Assembly: GCA_002796325.1 (NCBI GenBank)
Contig: PCXA01000018.1
Location: 206,707-270,706, forward strand
Length of the DNA stretch: 64,000 bases
Direction of reading: 5' to 3'
Source of the DNA: Deltaproteobacteria bacterium CG11_big_fil_rev_8_21_14_0_20_47_16
Lineage (GTDB): Bacteria; UBA10199; GCA-002796325; 1-14-0-20-47-16
Shown: positions 9,052 to 19,442 of the stretch, piece by piece
Position numbering within the stretch: the stretch's first letter is position 1
Layout of the letters: each line of letters begins with the position of its first letter
The notes under the pieces: model-generated
What the model was told of the DNA's origin: nothing
The model's database searches: none
Seen by the model: the letters and a program-made list of their open reading frames with translations, nothing else
Translations under genes and position numbers: made by a program

Positions 9052-9800
9052 GGATTCTTGGGTTGATCAGAAGGTGGTGCGGGTGGTGGCTCAATAGTGA
9101 TAGTGCCTGAGCCATCAACCTCTGCACTACCAACGCTACTGTCCTTGACGGAGTATCGATTGATTGTAAACTTAGTGCTTGTTTTTTCGGTTTCAGAAAT
9201 AGGTACTAAGATATTATCCAAGCTGGGCTTTGCCTTTTGTAATGCATCAGAAATCCATTTTTCAGGTTCACCCTTAGTGTAAAAGCGACTGTCGGGTGCA
9301 TCAATAAATGTGCACAACGATTGCCAGTCTTCCAAAATTTTTTGTTTGAATTGAAGACCTAGCTTTATCGAAGTATCTCCATCCTCTGTGACCGTCATTT
9401 CATATGGAACGCCGGCGACATTGACTTGTAACAAGCATTGTCCCGATGTCCACTTGGCCAAGTATCCTTTAATTTCTGTTTTAATCGTTGCATTGCCGCG
9501 AATAAGTGCTGTCTTGGATACAATGACGCCGCTTAATCGAATACGATAAGTAACAGTGAAATTATCTGAGCTGGGAGCGGAGAAGAGATAGTGCAATTTC
9601 ACAGTGGCGTCCAAATCGACTAGTCGTTCCCCAGATTTTGGCTTGGGCGCAGCTGCTTGTGGCAATGCATCTTCGAAAAGTCCTTGATCAAATTCATCGG
9701 GAGGTGGGGGTGGTGGTGTTGGAGCGTCGTTAGCCGCATGGCAGACGTGCCAAGAGAGGGAAAGCAGTATCAAGACAATAAGGGCACGCATCACAGCCAT
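9048..9800 (-). CDS. Secreted protein of unknown function
   Basis: A 250-residue protein with a signal peptide (MAVMRALIVLILLSLSWHVCHA) followed by a Pro-rich spacer. The middle looks beta-strand rich (VKLHYLFSAPSS, VTYRIRLSGVIV), and it ends in a second Pro-rich tail. Two mature cysteines (GQCLLQ, SLCTF) may pair. I do not recognise a family. It is transcribed away from purB and overlaps the hemD stop by 4 bp. Confidence 0.75.
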   Translation of the reverse strand: MAVMRALIVLILLSLSWHVCHAANDAPTPPPPPPDEFDQGLFEDALPQAAAPKPKSGERLVDLDATVKLHYLFSAPSSDNFTVTYRIRLSGVIVSKTALIRGNATIKTEIKGYLAKWTSGQCLLQVNVAGVPYEMTVTEDGDTSIKLGLQFKQKILEDWQSLCTFIDAPDSRFYTKGEPEKWISDALQKAKPSLDNILVPISETEKTSTKFTINRYSVKDSSVGSAEVDGSGTITIEPPPAPPSDQPKNP

Positions 9801-9814
9801 CGTACTTCATATGT

Positions 9815-9830
9815 TGGCACACAACTGGCT
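9815..9830 (+). promoter_or_regulatory. Weak sigma-54-like element before purB
   Basis: TGGCACACAACTGGCT keeps the GG-N10-GC spacing of -24/-12 promoters, with a perfect TGGCAC but a poor -12 half. It lies in the 95-bp divergent gap between the secreted protein and purB. A chance match is quite possible. Confidence 0.2.
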
Positions 9831-9895
9831 GATATTTCCAGTGATTTTTTATTCAGACCTTGCCTTTGTGAAGCACATTACCTACAAGGCGCTCC

Positions 9896-11197
9896 ATGAT
9901 TCCACGCTATAGTAGACCTGAAATGACCGCCCTTTGGACGGATGAGGCGCGGTGGTCCATTTGGCTGCGCATTGAACTGGCTGCCTGTAAAGCCTGGGCC
10001 AAGTTGGGCAAGATCCCCCGGAAAGACCTACAGACAATATTAAAAAAGGCCGACTTTGACCCCAAACGGATCCCCAAGATTGAGGCCGAAGTGAAGCACG
10101 ATGTGATTGCATTTTTGACATCGGTGGCTGAAAAAGTCGGGCCGTCGAGTCGCTATATTCACCTGGGTATGACATCGAGTGATGTATTGGACACGACGTT
10201 GGCGTGCCAGCTGACTGAAGCCCTGGACTTGATTGTGGTGGATGTTAAACGCTGTATGGTCATTCTTAAAAGACGCGCACAAAAGTATCGGATGACACCC
10301 ATGATGGGGCGTTCCCATGGGATCCATGCGGAACCTGTGACCTTCGGACTAAAGTTGGCGCTATGGTATTCTGAATTTGAACGTAATCTGGAACGCTTGC
10401 AGCAGGCGCGTAAGATGATTGCAGTAGGCAAAATTTCGGGGGCAGTGGGCACGTTTGCGAATGTACCCCCCGCTATTGAAAAAGCGGTGTGTACGGAATT
10501 GGGGTTAAAACCAGAGCCTTTGGCCACGCAAGTCGTGCAGCGTGATCGTCATGCGCAGTACTTTACAACATTGGCAGTGCTTGCAGGAACAATCGAAAAA
10601 ATTGCGGTTGAGATTCGTCATTTGCAACGCACCGAAGTTTTAGAAGTGGAAGAACCCTTTACCAAGGGCCAAAAGGGTTCGTCTGCAATGCCACACAAAC
10701 GCAATCCCATTTTGTCTGAAAACCTCACAGGTCTAGCTCGTCTTGTGCGCGCCAACAGTGTTGCCGCAATGGAAAATATTGCGCTGTGGCATGAGCGCGA
10801 CATCTCGCATTCATCGGTGGAGCGTGTGATTGGTCCCGACAGTACTATTTTGGTCGACTTTATGTTGTCACGCCTGGCAGGTCTTTTGGATGGTATGGTG
10901 GTGTATCCCCGTCGCATGGCATCCAATATGCAAAAGTCGCATGGCTTGATTTTTTCACAGCGTGTTCTACTCGCGTTAATCGAAGCGGGTATGAGTCGTG
11001 AAGAGGCGTATCGTGTGGTTCAGAAGAATGCGATGAAGGCTTGGGATGAAGAAAGTGACTTTAAGGAGTTTTTAAAGAAGGATCCTCAGGTTTCTAGCTT
11101 TTTGACGGACGCTGAAATTGGTAAGTTGTTTGATTTGCGTCATCACTTGAAGCATGTCGATACATTGTTCAAGCGTGTATTCGGGAGTGGGCGATGA
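9896..11197 (+). CDS. purB: Adenylosuccinate lyase
   Basis: Catalyses two fumarate eliminations in purine synthesis (SAICAR to AICAR and adenylosuccinate to AMP). The 433 residues include the superfamily signature SSAMPHKRNP (about 262-271) that carries the catalytic serine, and MGRSHGIHAEP with the conserved His (about 141). It is the first gene of a six-gene purine run and overlaps purC by 4 bp (ATGA). Confidence 0.97.
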   Translation: MIPRYSRPEMTALWTDEARWSIWLRIELAACKAWAKLGKIPRKDLQTILKKADFDPKRIPKIEAEVKHDVIAFLTSVAEKVGPSSRYIHLGMTSSDVLDTTLACQLTEALDLIVVDVKRCMVILKRRAQKYRMTPMMGRSHGIHAEPVTFGLKLALWYSEFERNLERLQQARKMIAVGKISGAVGTFANVPPAIEKAVCTELGLKPEPLATQVVQRDRHAQYFTTLAVLAGTIEKIAVEIRHLQRTEVLEVEEPFTKGQKGSSAMPHKRNPILSENLTGLARLVRANSVAAMENIALWHERDISHSSVERVIGPDSTILVDFMLSRLAGLLDGMVVYPRRMASNMQKSHGLIFSQRVLLALIEAGMSREEAYRVVQKNAMKAWDEESDFKEFLKKDPQVSSFLTDAEIGKLFDLRHHLKHVDTLFKRVFGSGR

Positions 11198-11898
11198 GCG
11201 AAAAACTCTACGAAGGTAAGGCGAAAGTTCTCTACGCAACAGATGACCCCCAACAAGTCATTCAATATTTTAAAGATGATGCCACAGCGTTCAATGCGCA
11301 GAAACGCGGCACCATTGTGGATAAGGGTGTCATGAATTGTGCAATTTCCTCTAAAATCTTTCAGGAACTTGAAAAGGTGGGCGTGCCTACGCATTTCATT
11401 TCCCAAAAGTCCGAGCGCGAAATGCTGGTGAAGCGTTTGAAGATTGTGCCAATTGAAGTTGTCGTGCGTAATGTGATTGCGGGCTCTTTGGCCAAACGTA
11501 TGGGTCGTCCCGAAGGTGAATCGCTCCCCAATACAATCGTTGAACTTTATTATAAAGATGATGCTTTGGGTGATCCCATGATTAACGATGATCATGTGTT
11601 TACATTTAAGTTGGCAACCCCCGATGATCTGACAGCGATTCGGCGTATGGCTGTGCAAGTGAATAATTATTTGAAGTCGTTCTTTGATCGACTGGGAATT
11701 CGTTTGGTGGATTTTAAGTTGGAATTTGGTCGCGATGTGACGGGTCAATTGGTCTTGGGTGACGAAATCACGCCCGATGGCTGTCGTTTGTGGGACAAGG
11801 CCACCAATGAAAAAATGGATAAGGATCGGTTTCGCCGGGATTTGGGTGGAGTCGAAGAAGCCTATCAAAAAGTCTATCAACTGGTGACAGGAGCGTAA
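11194..11898 (+). CDS. purC: SAICAR synthetase
   Basis: ATP-dependent ligase joining aspartate to CAIR. Its 234 residues match the compact bacterial type. The N-terminus EKLYEGKAKVLYATDD and the blocks FNAQKRGTI, EVVVRNVIAGS and VDFKLEFGRD are characteristic. It is translationally coupled to purB through an ATGA overlap and followed 2 bp later by purS. Confidence 0.97.
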   Translation: MSEKLYEGKAKVLYATDDPQQVIQYFKDDATAFNAQKRGTIVDKGVMNCAISSKIFQELEKVGVPTHFISQKSEREMLVKRLKIVPIEVVVRNVIAGSLAKRMGRPEGESLPNTIVELYYKDDALGDPMINDDHVFTFKLATPDDLTAIRRMAVQVNNYLKSFFDRLGIRLVDFKLEFGRDVTGQLVLGDEITPDGCRLWDKATNEKMDKDRFRRDLGGVEEAYQKVYQLVTGA

Positions 11899-11900
11899 TC

Positions 11901-12137
11901 ATGTTGGCCAAAGTTTATGTAACGTTAAAGCAAGGTGTGTTGGACCCACAGGGAAAAGCCGTAGGGCATGCACTTGGGACACTCGGGTTTAAAGAAGTCG
12001 AAGATGTTCGCATTGGAAAATATATTGAAGTAACATTGCCAGATCTCCCCAAAGATAAAGCCGAAGCGCGAGTGAAGGAAATGTGTGAGGGATTGTTGGC
12101 TAATACCGTCATTGAAAGTTACCGGATCGAACTTTAG
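11901..12137 (+). CDS. purS: FGAM synthase subunit PurS
   Basis: A 78-residue bridging subunit of the three-part PurS-PurQ-PurL phosphoribosylformylglycinamidine synthase. The opening AKVYVTLKQGVLDPQGKAV and GFKEVEDVRIGKYIEV are typical of PurS. It stands between purC and purQ, the usual order for this complex. Confidence 0.95.
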   Translation: MLAKVYVTLKQGVLDPQGKAVGHALGTLGFKEVEDVRIGKYIEVTLPDLPKDKAEARVKEMCEGLLANTVIESYRIEL

Positions 12138-12143
12138 GTGCAT

Positions 12144-12800
12144 ATGAAAGTCGGCGTCATTACATTCCCCGCCAGTAATTGTGATCAAGACTGCGTCAGC
12201 GCTGTGAAGCGTATGGGCGCGTCTGTTGTTTCACTTTGGCATCGTGATGCAAGTGTTCAAGATGTGGATGCGGTGATTATTCCAGGTGGATTTTCGTATG
12301 GTGACTACCTGCGTTGCGGTGCCATGGCAGCACATTCACCGATTATGGCTGCGGTAAAACAGTTTGCAGCCAAGGGCGGTCGCGTCCTTGGGATTTGTAA
12401 TGGTTTCCAAATCTTAACGGAGTCTGGGTTGTTGCCTGGTGTGCTCATGCGCAATGCCCATTTGAAATTTGTGTGCAGAACGGTTGCAGTGAAAATTGTG
12501 AACACCCAAACAGCAGTTACCTCTCGTTATAAGTCGGGCCAGATATTGCAAATGCCGGTGGCACACATGGAAGGTAATTATTTTGCCGATGCTACGACTT
12601 TGGCAACTCTCAAAAAGAATAATCAAATTGTATTTCAATATGCGGATGGCCAAAATCCCAATGGGGCCATCGATAATATTGCAGGGATTTGTAACGAAGC
12701 ACGCAATGTCGTTGGCTTAATGCCTCATCCTGAACGCGTTTGCGATCCACTTTTGGGTGGCACCGATGGTGTCGAACTCTTTAAGGCCTTACTCCAATGA
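12144..12800 (+). CDS. purQ: FGAM synthase glutaminase subunit PurQ
   Basis: Class I glutamine amidotransferase that supplies ammonia to PurL. The nucleophile cysteine is in [10 protein letters not shown] and the His/Glu pair in MPHPERV. The ATG at 12144 ([17 protein letters not shown]) fits family N-termini better than the track's GTG at 12138. It is 218 residues long and its stop overlaps the purL start by 4 bp. Confidence 0.96.
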   Translation: MKVGVITFPASNCDQDCVSAVKRMGASVVSLWHRDASVQDVDAVIIPGGFSYGDYLRCGAMAAHSPIMAAVKQFAAKGGRVLGICNGFQILTESGLLPGVLMRNAHLKFVCRTVAVKIVNTQTAVTSRYKSGQILQMPVAHMEGNYFADATTLATLKKNNQIVFQYADGQNPNGAIDNIAGICNEARNVVGLMPHPERVCDPLLGGTDGVELFKALLQ

Positions 12801-14989
12801 CCATTACACCTGATCAAATTGCATCCCATGGTTTGTCACCGGATGAATATTCCCGAATTTTGGAACTGATTGGTCGCGAACCCACACTGACAGAGTTGGG
12901 TATTTTTTCGGTCATGTGGAGCGAACATTGTAGCTATAAAAGTTCACGCATTCATTTGAAAAATTTTCCCACAAAAGGTCCGCAGGTCCTGCAAGGTCCA
13001 GGTGAAAACGCAGGTATTGTGGATATTGGTGATGGTGATGCCATTGCCTTCAAAATGGAATCCCATAATCATCCATCTTACATTGAACCCTACCAAGGTG
13101 CGGCCACCGGCGTGGGTGGAATTTTGCGTGACGTCTTTACGATGGGGGCGCGGCCGATTGCAAATTTGAATAGCTTGCGCTTTGGTGAACCAAGTCATCC
13201 CAAAACAGCACACTTAGTGCGTGGTGTCGTCGCAGGTATTGGTGGTTATGGTAACTGCGTGGGTGTTCCCACCGTTGCTGGCGAAATTTATTTCGATGCC
13301 TGTTACAATGGGAATATTTTAGTGAATGCAATGACGGTCGGCCATGTGCGACAAGATGAGATTTTCCGTGGTTTTGCGAGTGGTGTGGGTAATCCGGTTA
13401 TTTATGTGGGCTCCAAAACCGGGCGTGATGGGATTCATGGTGCCACAATGGCGAGTGATGTGTTTGACGACGCAAGTGATGAAAAGCGCCCAACTGTTCA
13501 GGTTGGTGATCCCTTTACTGAAAAATTATTACTCGAAGCCTGTATCGAAGCCATGAAGACTGGTGCGATTGTGGGTATTCAGGACATGGGTGCGGCAGGG
13601 CTCACCAGTTCATCATTTGAAATGGCATCGCGTGCAGGAACCGGTATTGTGATGGACTTAGACAAGGTGCCAAATCGTGAGCCCGGCATGACCGCCTATG
13701 AATTGATGCTCTCTGAATCCCAAGAGCGTATGTTGATGGTCGTGACTAAAGGCCGCGAGTCTGAAATTTTAGAAGTATTTGAAAAGTGGGAGTTGGATGC
13801 GAGTATTGTGGGCGAAGTCACCAACGATGGTCGTATGAAAATTATTCACCATGGTGAAGCGGTGGTCGATCTTCCTGTTGCGCCACTCGCAGATGCGGCG
13901 CCACTTTATGATCGTCCACGTCAAAAGCCAGAGTGGTTAGATGCGCTTAATAATGCAGCACCTGTCCAAAAGACATACTCTGATTGGAATGCGATATTGC
14001 TCCAGATGATGGGCTCTGCCAATTTGTGCAGTCGGGCATGGGTGTATGAGCAGTATGATCAATCTGTGGGAGCAAATACCGTAACGCTGCCTGGGAGCGA
14101 TTCGGCAGTTGTCCGTGTGGATGGCACTAAGAAGGCTGTCGCAACAGCGGTGGACTGCAATAGTCGCTATTGTTATTTGGATCCCTATTGGGGTGGCGCG
14201 CATACGCTTGCAGAGTGCGCCCGCAATGTCTCGTGCAGTGGGGCACTGCCACTTGCGGCAACAGATTGCTTAAACTTTGGTAACCCTGAGCGCCCTGAAA
14301 TTATGTGGCAGTTTGAGCGTGCCGTAGCAGGTGTGAGTGATGCTTGCCGTGAACTCAATGTCCCCATCGTTTCTGGCAATGTGAGTTTATACAATGAGTC
14401 CGTAGGCTCAGCGATTTATCCCACGCCAACAATTGGTGTGGTGGGGCTGCTCAAAGATGTGTCCCGTCATGTGACATCTCATTTTCAAAAGAAGGGTGAT
14501 GTTGTTATTTTGTTGGGTGGCAATGAATTGTCTCTGGGTGGAAGTGAATTTGCTTGGGTGATGGAAAAGCGTGTTGCGGGGCGCCCACCTGTTTTGGATC
14601 TGAAACTCGAGAAAAATGTGCAGGCTCTCCTTCGTGAGTGGATTGCTCAGGGAAAGCTGCTTTCCGCACATGATGTGAGTGACGGTGGTATTGCTGTGGC
14701 ACTCGCCGAATGTTGTTTTAAAAATGAATTGGGTGCACAGATAGAGCTAAAATTTGATGATCCGATGATGGGACTTTTTGGTGAAGGCGGGTCGCGAATC
14801 ATTATCACCTGTGAGCGTGATTCTGTGACCAAACTATTTGATCATGCAAAGAAGATGGGAGTGCCCGCGTTGCCTGTTGGAATTGTGGGTGGTACTCATT
14901 TAAAAATTGGAAAATCGATTAATGTAGAAGTTGCAGCATTGAAGCATGAGTGGTCCAATGGGTTCTCAAACGTTGTTGGGAAGGAATAA
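12797..14989 (+). CDS. purL: FGAM synthase large subunit PurL (small type)
   Basis: A 730-residue ATP-dependent synthetase converting FGAR to FGAM with PurS and PurQ. Family marks include [39 protein letters not shown] and the internal AIRS-like duplication ([16 protein letters not shown]). The size fits the PurSQL type, not the about 1300-residue fused enzyme of Enterobacteria, which agrees with the separate purS and purQ. Confidence 0.97.
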   Translation: MTITPDQIASHGLSPDEYSRILELIGREPTLTELGIFSVMWSEHCSYKSSRIHLKNFPTKGPQVLQGPGENAGIVDIGDGDAIAFKMESHNHPSYIEPYQGAATGVGGILRDVFTMGARPIANLNSLRFGEPSHPKTAHLVRGVVAGIGGYGNCVGVPTVAGEIYFDACYNGNILVNAMTVGHVRQDEIFRGFASGVGNPVIYVGSKTGRDGIHGATMASDVFDDASDEKRPTVQVGDPFTEKLLLEACIEAMKTGAIVGIQDMGAAGLTSSSFEMASRAGTGIVMDLDKVPNREPGMTAYELMLSESQERMLMVVTKGRESEILEVFEKWELDASIVGEVTNDGRMKIIHHGEAVVDLPVAPLADAAPLYDRPRQKPEWLDALNNAAPVQKTYSDWNAILLQMMGSANLCSRAWVYEQYDQSVGANTVTLPGSDSAVVRVDGTKKAVATAVDCNSRYCYLDPYWGGAHTLAECARNVSCSGALPLAATDCLNFGNPERPEIMWQFERAVAGVSDACRELNVPIVSGNVSLYNESVGSAIYPTPTIGVVGLLKDVSRHVTSHFQKKGDVVILLGGNELSLGGSEFAWVMEKRVAGRPPVLDLKLEKNVQALLREWIAQGKLLSAHDVSDGGIAVALAECCFKNELGAQIELKFDDPMMGLFGEGGSRIIITCERDSVTKLFDHAKKMGVPALPVGIVGGTHLKIGKSINVEVAALKHEWSNGFSNVVGKE

Positions 14990-14991
14990 GT

Positions 14992-16341
14992 ATGTGTGGC
15001 ATTGTGGGTGTTTACAATTCTGAAGAAGCGGCAAACCTGGTCTATTTGGGGCTTTACGCGCTTCAACATCGTGGACAGGAAAGCGCCGGAATTGCAACGG
15101 GTGATGGTAAACAGATTCGTCAATTCCGTGGCATGGGCTTGGTTGCTGATATTTTTTCTGAAGATGTCATGAAGAAACTTCCAGGACATTGTGCAATTGG
15201 TCACACGCGATATGCAACATCGGGTGAAACAGTTCTATGTAACGCTCAGCCATTTGTCATGAACTATGCCAAAGGGTGGTTGGCCATTGCACATAATGGA
15301 AATTTGACGAATGCGACAAAGCTGCGCAAAGAATTGGAAGCAGGTGGTTCCATTTTTCAATCCAGTATGGATTCGGAAGTCTTCATGCATTTGATTGCCA
15401 ATGAACCTGAACGATCACTGAAGGACCGCATTATTTCAGCCTGCCAAGATGTGGAAGGTGCCTATTCACTTCTCTTCTTGGGAGAGGATCTAATGATTGC
15501 CGTTCGCGATCCGTATGGTTGGCGTCCACTTGTCATCGGTAAAAAGGGTGACACCTATGTTGTTGCTTCAGAGACCTGCGCTTTGGATTTGTTTGGTGCG
15601 ACGTTTGAACGCGCCGTTGAGCCGGGTGAAGTAATCATTTGGAATAAAGAGGGCATGAAGAGCTACATGCTCCCCACAAAGCCGGCTAGGCGTGCGCAGT
15701 GTGTGTTTGAATATATTTATTTTGCGCGCCCCGATAGTGATGTTTTTGGACGCAATGTGTATCAGATGCGTGTGGGGTATGGAAAAGAGTTGGCCAAGAA
15801 ACACCCAACGAAAGCCGATATTGTCATTCCAGTGCCTGACTCTGGCGTGCCAGCCGCCATCGGTTATGCAGCAGAAGCAGGGCTGCCATTCCAAATGGGA
15901 CTCATTCGTAATCATTATGTGGGCCGTACGTTTATTGAGCCGCAGCAATCTATCCGTAACTTTGGTGTGAAGCTCAAATTGAATCCAGTGCGTGAAATTT
16001 TGAAGGATAAGCGTGTGGTGGTGGTGGATGATTCGATTGTACGTGGCACTACATGCAAAAAAATTGTTGGTATGTTGCGTCGGGCTGGTGCCAAAGAAAT
16101 TCATATGCGTATTTCAGCACCGCCAACCAAGTGGCCCTGCTACTATGGGATCGACACACCGACACGTGAAGAACTAATTGCTGCCTCTCACTCCATTGAG
16201 GAAACTTGCAAATTTATTGGTGCAGATTCATTGGAATACCTTACAGAAGATGAACTCTTCTGGTTCGATAAGAAGCCAGGCGAGTGGTTTTGTGATGCCT
16301 GTTTTACCGGAAACTACCCCACGCCAGTTGATATAAAGTAA
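14992..16341 (+). CDS. purF: Amidophosphoribosyltransferase, Fe-S type
   Basis: Commits PRPP to purine synthesis. MCGIVGVYN supplies the N-terminal nucleophile Cys directly after Met, so the start is 14992 and not the track's 14950, and there is no propeptide. The PRPP loop is VVVVDDSIVRGTT. Cysteines in KWPCYYGIDTP and the C-terminal WFCDACFTGNYP match the Bacillus-type enzyme that binds a 4Fe-4S cluster. It is 449 residues long and the last purine gene of this run. Confidence 0.97.
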   Translation: MCGIVGVYNSEEAANLVYLGLYALQHRGQESAGIATGDGKQIRQFRGMGLVADIFSEDVMKKLPGHCAIGHTRYATSGETVLCNAQPFVMNYAKGWLAIAHNGNLTNATKLRKELEAGGSIFQSSMDSEVFMHLIANEPERSLKDRIISACQDVEGAYSLLFLGEDLMIAVRDPYGWRPLVIGKKGDTYVVASETCALDLFGATFERAVEPGEVIIWNKEGMKSYMLPTKPARRAQCVFEYIYFARPDSDVFGRNVYQMRVGYGKELAKKHPTKADIVIPVPDSGVPAAIGYAAEAGLPFQMGLIRNHYVGRTFIEPQQSIRNFGVKLKLNPVREILKDKRVVVVDDSIVRGTTCKKIVGMLRRAGAKEIHMRISAPPTKWPCYYGIDTPTREELIAASHSIEETCKFIGADSLEYLTEDELFWFDKKPGEWFCDACFTGNYPTPVDIK

Positions 16342-16343
16342 TC

Positions 16344-16361
16344 AGTTGTAAGCAACTTTTT
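16344..16361 (+). terminator. Weak hairpin/T-run after purF
   Basis: AGTTG-TAAG-CAACT followed by TTTT lies directly after the purF stop. The stem is only 5 bp and A+T-rich, so termination would be partial. Confidence 0.35.
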
Positions 16362-16394
16362 GCGTGATCTGCCGATACTATATGTGGAGGTAGC

Positions 16395-16859
16395 ATGGCA
16401 AAGCCCATCCAAAAGCATCAGCATATTTTCGCGACAGGCAAGGGGACTTATTATCCAGGTCGTACAAAACCGCTTGTCGGCATTAGATTATCGCCACTCG
16501 CTGCCTACCTTCAATCTCACTACTCTACATTTGCATCTCCTTGTGGCAATAAAGGTGATGTGTATAAAATTACATTGGTGGGGCAACCCGCGCTATTTCG
16601 GTACGCATTACTGAATGATCGTATTATGCATCATAGTTGCAGTGTCGTTGGTAAGGCAAAAGATGATGACGGGAAGAATCTGATGCCTCACGGATCAAGC
16701 GTGCCACTGGTTGATCTATCCGTTGGTCTTGCCGAATATTTTGGGATTAAGGGCAGAAAGGGAATTGCACAATTTAAAGTGCGTCCCGTACCCCATGATC
16801 AATACGATGCAGTGCTAGACTTGATAAAGAGCGGTGTCCTGGTTGCTCATGCTAAATAG
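16395..16859 (+). CDS. Hypothetical protein, possible RlpA-like double-psi barrel
   Basis: A 154-residue protein without a signal peptide, preceded by a usable GGAGG. The segment LVDLSVGLAEYFGIKGRKGIA resembles the DLS-x3-A-x2-LG-x4-G signature of RlpA/barwin-type double-psi beta-barrels, and GKGTYYPGR could stand for the G-x-ATYY start of that fold. The rest does not match well, so the call is tentative. Its stop overlaps the convergent lyase gene by 8 bp. Confidence 0.6.
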   Translation: MAKPIQKHQHIFATGKGTYYPGRTKPLVGIRLSPLAAYLQSHYSTFASPCGNKGDVYKITLVGQPALFRYALLNDRIMHHSCSVVGKAKDDDGKNLMPHGSSVPLVDLSVGLAEYFGIKGRKGIAQFKVRPVPHDQYDAVLDLIKSGVLVAHAK

Positions 16860-17994
16860 TCGCAAGTGCTTGATCGACGTCTTTAATTAAATCATCCACA
16901 TCTTCGATACCCACAGACAACCGAATGAGTCCGTCGCTAATACCAATTTTGTCGCGCTCGCTGGCTGGAATGGCCGCATGGGTCATGAGTGCTGGGTAGC
17001 AGAGTAATGACTCTACGCCCCCCAAGCTTTCAGCAAGTGAAAAGAGCTTGAAGGATTCCATAACTTTCTTCGTTTGCGCCACATCGCCCTTAATTTCGAA
17101 CGACATCATACCCGAAAACCCACTCATTTGCTTTTTTGCAAGTGCATGTTGGGGGTGTGATGCAAGACCGGGGTAGAAGACCTTGGATACTTTAGGATGT
17201 TTGGATAAATGTTCTGCAATGGCTTGCGCATTTTTGGCATGTTGCTCCATGCGGATGGCCAAGGTTTTTAAACCACGCAATGTGAGATAACAATCCATCG
17301 GCCCAGGAACAGCACCAACGGCTTTTTGAATGAATTTTAATTTTTCATACACGTCGTTGTTGTTTGTCATCACACAGCCACCAATTACATCGCTATGACC
17401 GCCAATGTATTTGGTTGTGCTGTGCAATACAATGTCTGCACCTAGCGCCAATGGTTGTTGGAAGTACGGCGACGCAAATGTGTTGTCGACAATCGTTAAA
17501 CAACCCTTTTCTTTGGCTGCTTTCGCAATGGATTCAATGTCGATGACGGTCAAAAGTGGATTGGTAGGGGATTCCAGCCATACCAATTTTGTTTTGGGGG
17601 TCATGGCATTAACAAAGGCATCGGGCCCTGTAGGATTTACAAATGTAAAATTGAGACCCAAATCTTCCATTACCATTTTAAAGAGTCGGTATGTGCCGCC
17701 GTAGACTTCGCTGGAAACCACCATGTGGTCACCGGCCTTCATCAGGTGGCAGATTGCTGCGGTGGCAGCGCAACCAGATGCGTAAGCCAATCCATGTTGC
17801 GCATTTTCTAGTGACGCCAAACAGTCTTCTAGTGCAGTGCGCGTGGGATTTCCTGCGCGACTGTAATCATAACCTTTGGTGACGCCAACGGCATCTTGGG
17901 TAAATGTAGATGTTTGATATACAGGAACAATCGTGGCACCCGTTGCAGGATCGGCACCTTGTCCGACATGAATGGCCTTCGTAGCAAATTTCAT
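16852..17994 (-). CDS. Cys/Met-metabolism PLP enzyme, probably cystathionine gamma-lyase
   Basis: A 380-residue fold-type I PLP enzyme of the transsulfuration family. PLP-binding Lys195 lies in HSTTKYIGGHSD, and the cofactor phosphate and ring contacts in YDYSRAGNPTR and VDNTFASPYFQQP. The family covers cystathionine gamma-synthase, beta-lyase and gamma-lyase, and sequence alone does not settle the reaction. The 4-bp overlap with an upstream cystathionine beta-synthase gene favours gamma-lyase in reverse transsulfuration (homocysteine to cysteine). Confidence 0.92.
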   Translation of the reverse strand: MKFATKAIHVGQGADPATGATIVPVYQTSTFTQDAVGVTKGYDYSRAGNPTRTALEDCLASLENAQHGLAYASGCAATAAICHLMKAGDHMVVSSEVYGGTYRLFKMVMEDLGLNFTFVNPTGPDAFVNAMTPKTKLVWLESPTNPLLTVIDIESIAKAAKEKGCLTIVDNTFASPYFQQPLALGADIVLHSTTKYIGGHSDVIGGCVMTNNNDVYEKLKFIQKAVGAVPGPMDCYLTLRGLKTLAIRMEQHAKNAQAIAEHLSKHPKVSKVFYPGLASHPQHALAKKQMSGFSGMMSFEIKGDVAQTKKVMESFKLFSLAESLGGVESLLCYPALMTHAAIPASERDKIGISDGLIRLSVGIEDVDDLIKDVDQALATI

Positions 17995-19352
17995 GCATGC
18001 TCCTTTTGGTTCTGCCAGTAGTTGATTAAGTCGATTCGTGAAATAACGCCAACAGGCTTGCCATGGTCTTGCACTAAAATTGCGTGTGTTCCTGCAATCA
18101 AGAGGCGATAGGCCTCAGAAATGTTGGTTGTCACATCTAGCGCGGGAAGTGGTTTGCCCATAATGACGCCGACTGTTTGGTGTGACAGGTTGGCACCGTC
18201 ATACATGAGCTTCATGAGTGTGTCTTCATGGATGCTACCCACGCTCTTGCCATCATCAATAACGGGAATTTGAGAAATTTCATGCTCGTGCATGAGCGTT
18301 ATGGCGTCACTTGCCGAGTTTGCAGATGTAACGGAAAGAATCTTTTGTGTTTCTGTCTTGGTTGCCAAAATTTCACTGATGTTTGTTTTCTTGGGTGCAA
18401 AATGGACGAAGCCATTTTCTTGTAGCCACTGATCTGAAAATATCTTGGTGATGTAATTGCGACCTGTATCAGGCAAAACCACAACGATGTTTTTGGGTTC
18501 GGTGAGGCGCATGGCATATTTAATGGCGCCAGAAACTGCTGTGCCAGAGGAACCCCCAACCATTAAGCCTTCTTCGCGGGCCAACCGGCGTGTCATATAG
18601 AAGGATTCCTTGTCGCCCACGCGAATCATTTCATCGATCAGCTCGTGGTGAAAATTACGTGGGATAAAGTCTTCACCGATACCCTCGACTTTATAAGGCT
18701 TGGGTGTATCACCTGAAAGAATGGAGCCTTCTGGATCAATCCCCACCACAAATATCTTTGGATTCTTTTCTTTGAGATAGCGAGAGATTCCCGAAATAGT
18801 GCCGCAGGTGCCCATGGCAACGACCAATACATCGATTTTCCCTTCAGTTTGTTCCCAGATTTCAGGTCCTGTTGTCAGATAGTGCGCCATGGGGTTTTCA
18901 GGATTATTATATTGGTCCGGGCGAAATGAGTTGGGAATTTCTTTGGCAAGCCGGTTGGCCACTTGAATATATTGTTGGGGGGAATCGGGTGGAACGTCTG
19001 TTGGTGTCACCACAACTTCGGCACCATAGGCACGAAGTAAAGCCCGCTTTTCTTCACTCATCTTGTCGGGCAACACGCAAATACAGCGATAGCCTTTTAC
19101 TGCAGCAACCATTGCAATGCCAACGCCCGTGTTGCCGGCAGTGGGTTCAATGATGGTGCCACCCGGTTTGAGGAGGCCTGCCTTTTCAGCGGCTGCAATC
19201 ATTTGAATGCCCACACGGTCTTTGATGCTGCCACCCGGATTCATGCATTCTACTTTGGCGTAAATGGGTGATGAAATATCACCAATGACTTTGTTCAACT
19301 TTACAAGTGGTGTGTGACCTACGGCTTCTAAGATGTTATTTGCGACTTTCAT
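17991..19352 (-). CDS. Cystathionine beta-synthase with C-terminal CBS-domain pair
   Basis: A PLP fold-type II enzyme of 453 residues that joins serine and homocysteine. The PLP lysine is about K44 in NPGGSIKDRVG, and the phosphate loop is in EPTAGNTGVGIAM. Residues about 325-450 form two CBS motifs (MHEHEISQIPVID, GKPVGVISRIDLI), a regulatory module. The true start is 19352 (MKVANNILEAVGHTPLVKLN after GGGGG), not 19484 in the track, which would run into the divergent adh gene. It is the first gene of an operon with the lyase. Confidence 0.94.
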   Translation of the reverse strand: MKVANNILEAVGHTPLVKLNKVIGDISSPIYAKVECMNPGGSIKDRVGIQMIAAAEKAGLLKPGGTIIEPTAGNTGVGIAMVAAVKGYRCICVLPDKMSEEKRALLRAYGAEVVVTPTDVPPDSPQQYIQVANRLAKEIPNSFRPDQYNNPENPMAHYLTTGPEIWEQTEGKIDVLVVAMGTCGTISGISRYLKEKNPKIFVVGIDPEGSILSGDTPKPYKVEGIGEDFIPRNFHHELIDEMIRVGDKESFYMTRRLAREEGLMVGGSSGTAVSGAIKYAMRLTEPKNIVVVLPDTGRNYITKIFSDQWLQENGFVHFAPKKTNISEILATKTETQKILSVTSANSASDAITLMHEHEISQIPVIDDGKSVGSIHEDTLMKLMYDGANLSHQTVGVIMGKPLPALDVTTNISEAYRLLIAGTHAILVQDHGKPVGVISRIDLINYWQNQKEHA

Positions 19353-19442
19353 TGAACCCCCAGTTGGTGAATGATGCAAAGCGGCATAAACAAAGCAAAT
19401 CCTTTGACAGTATTCAAGGGAAAGACTTAGGAAAAAGCATCC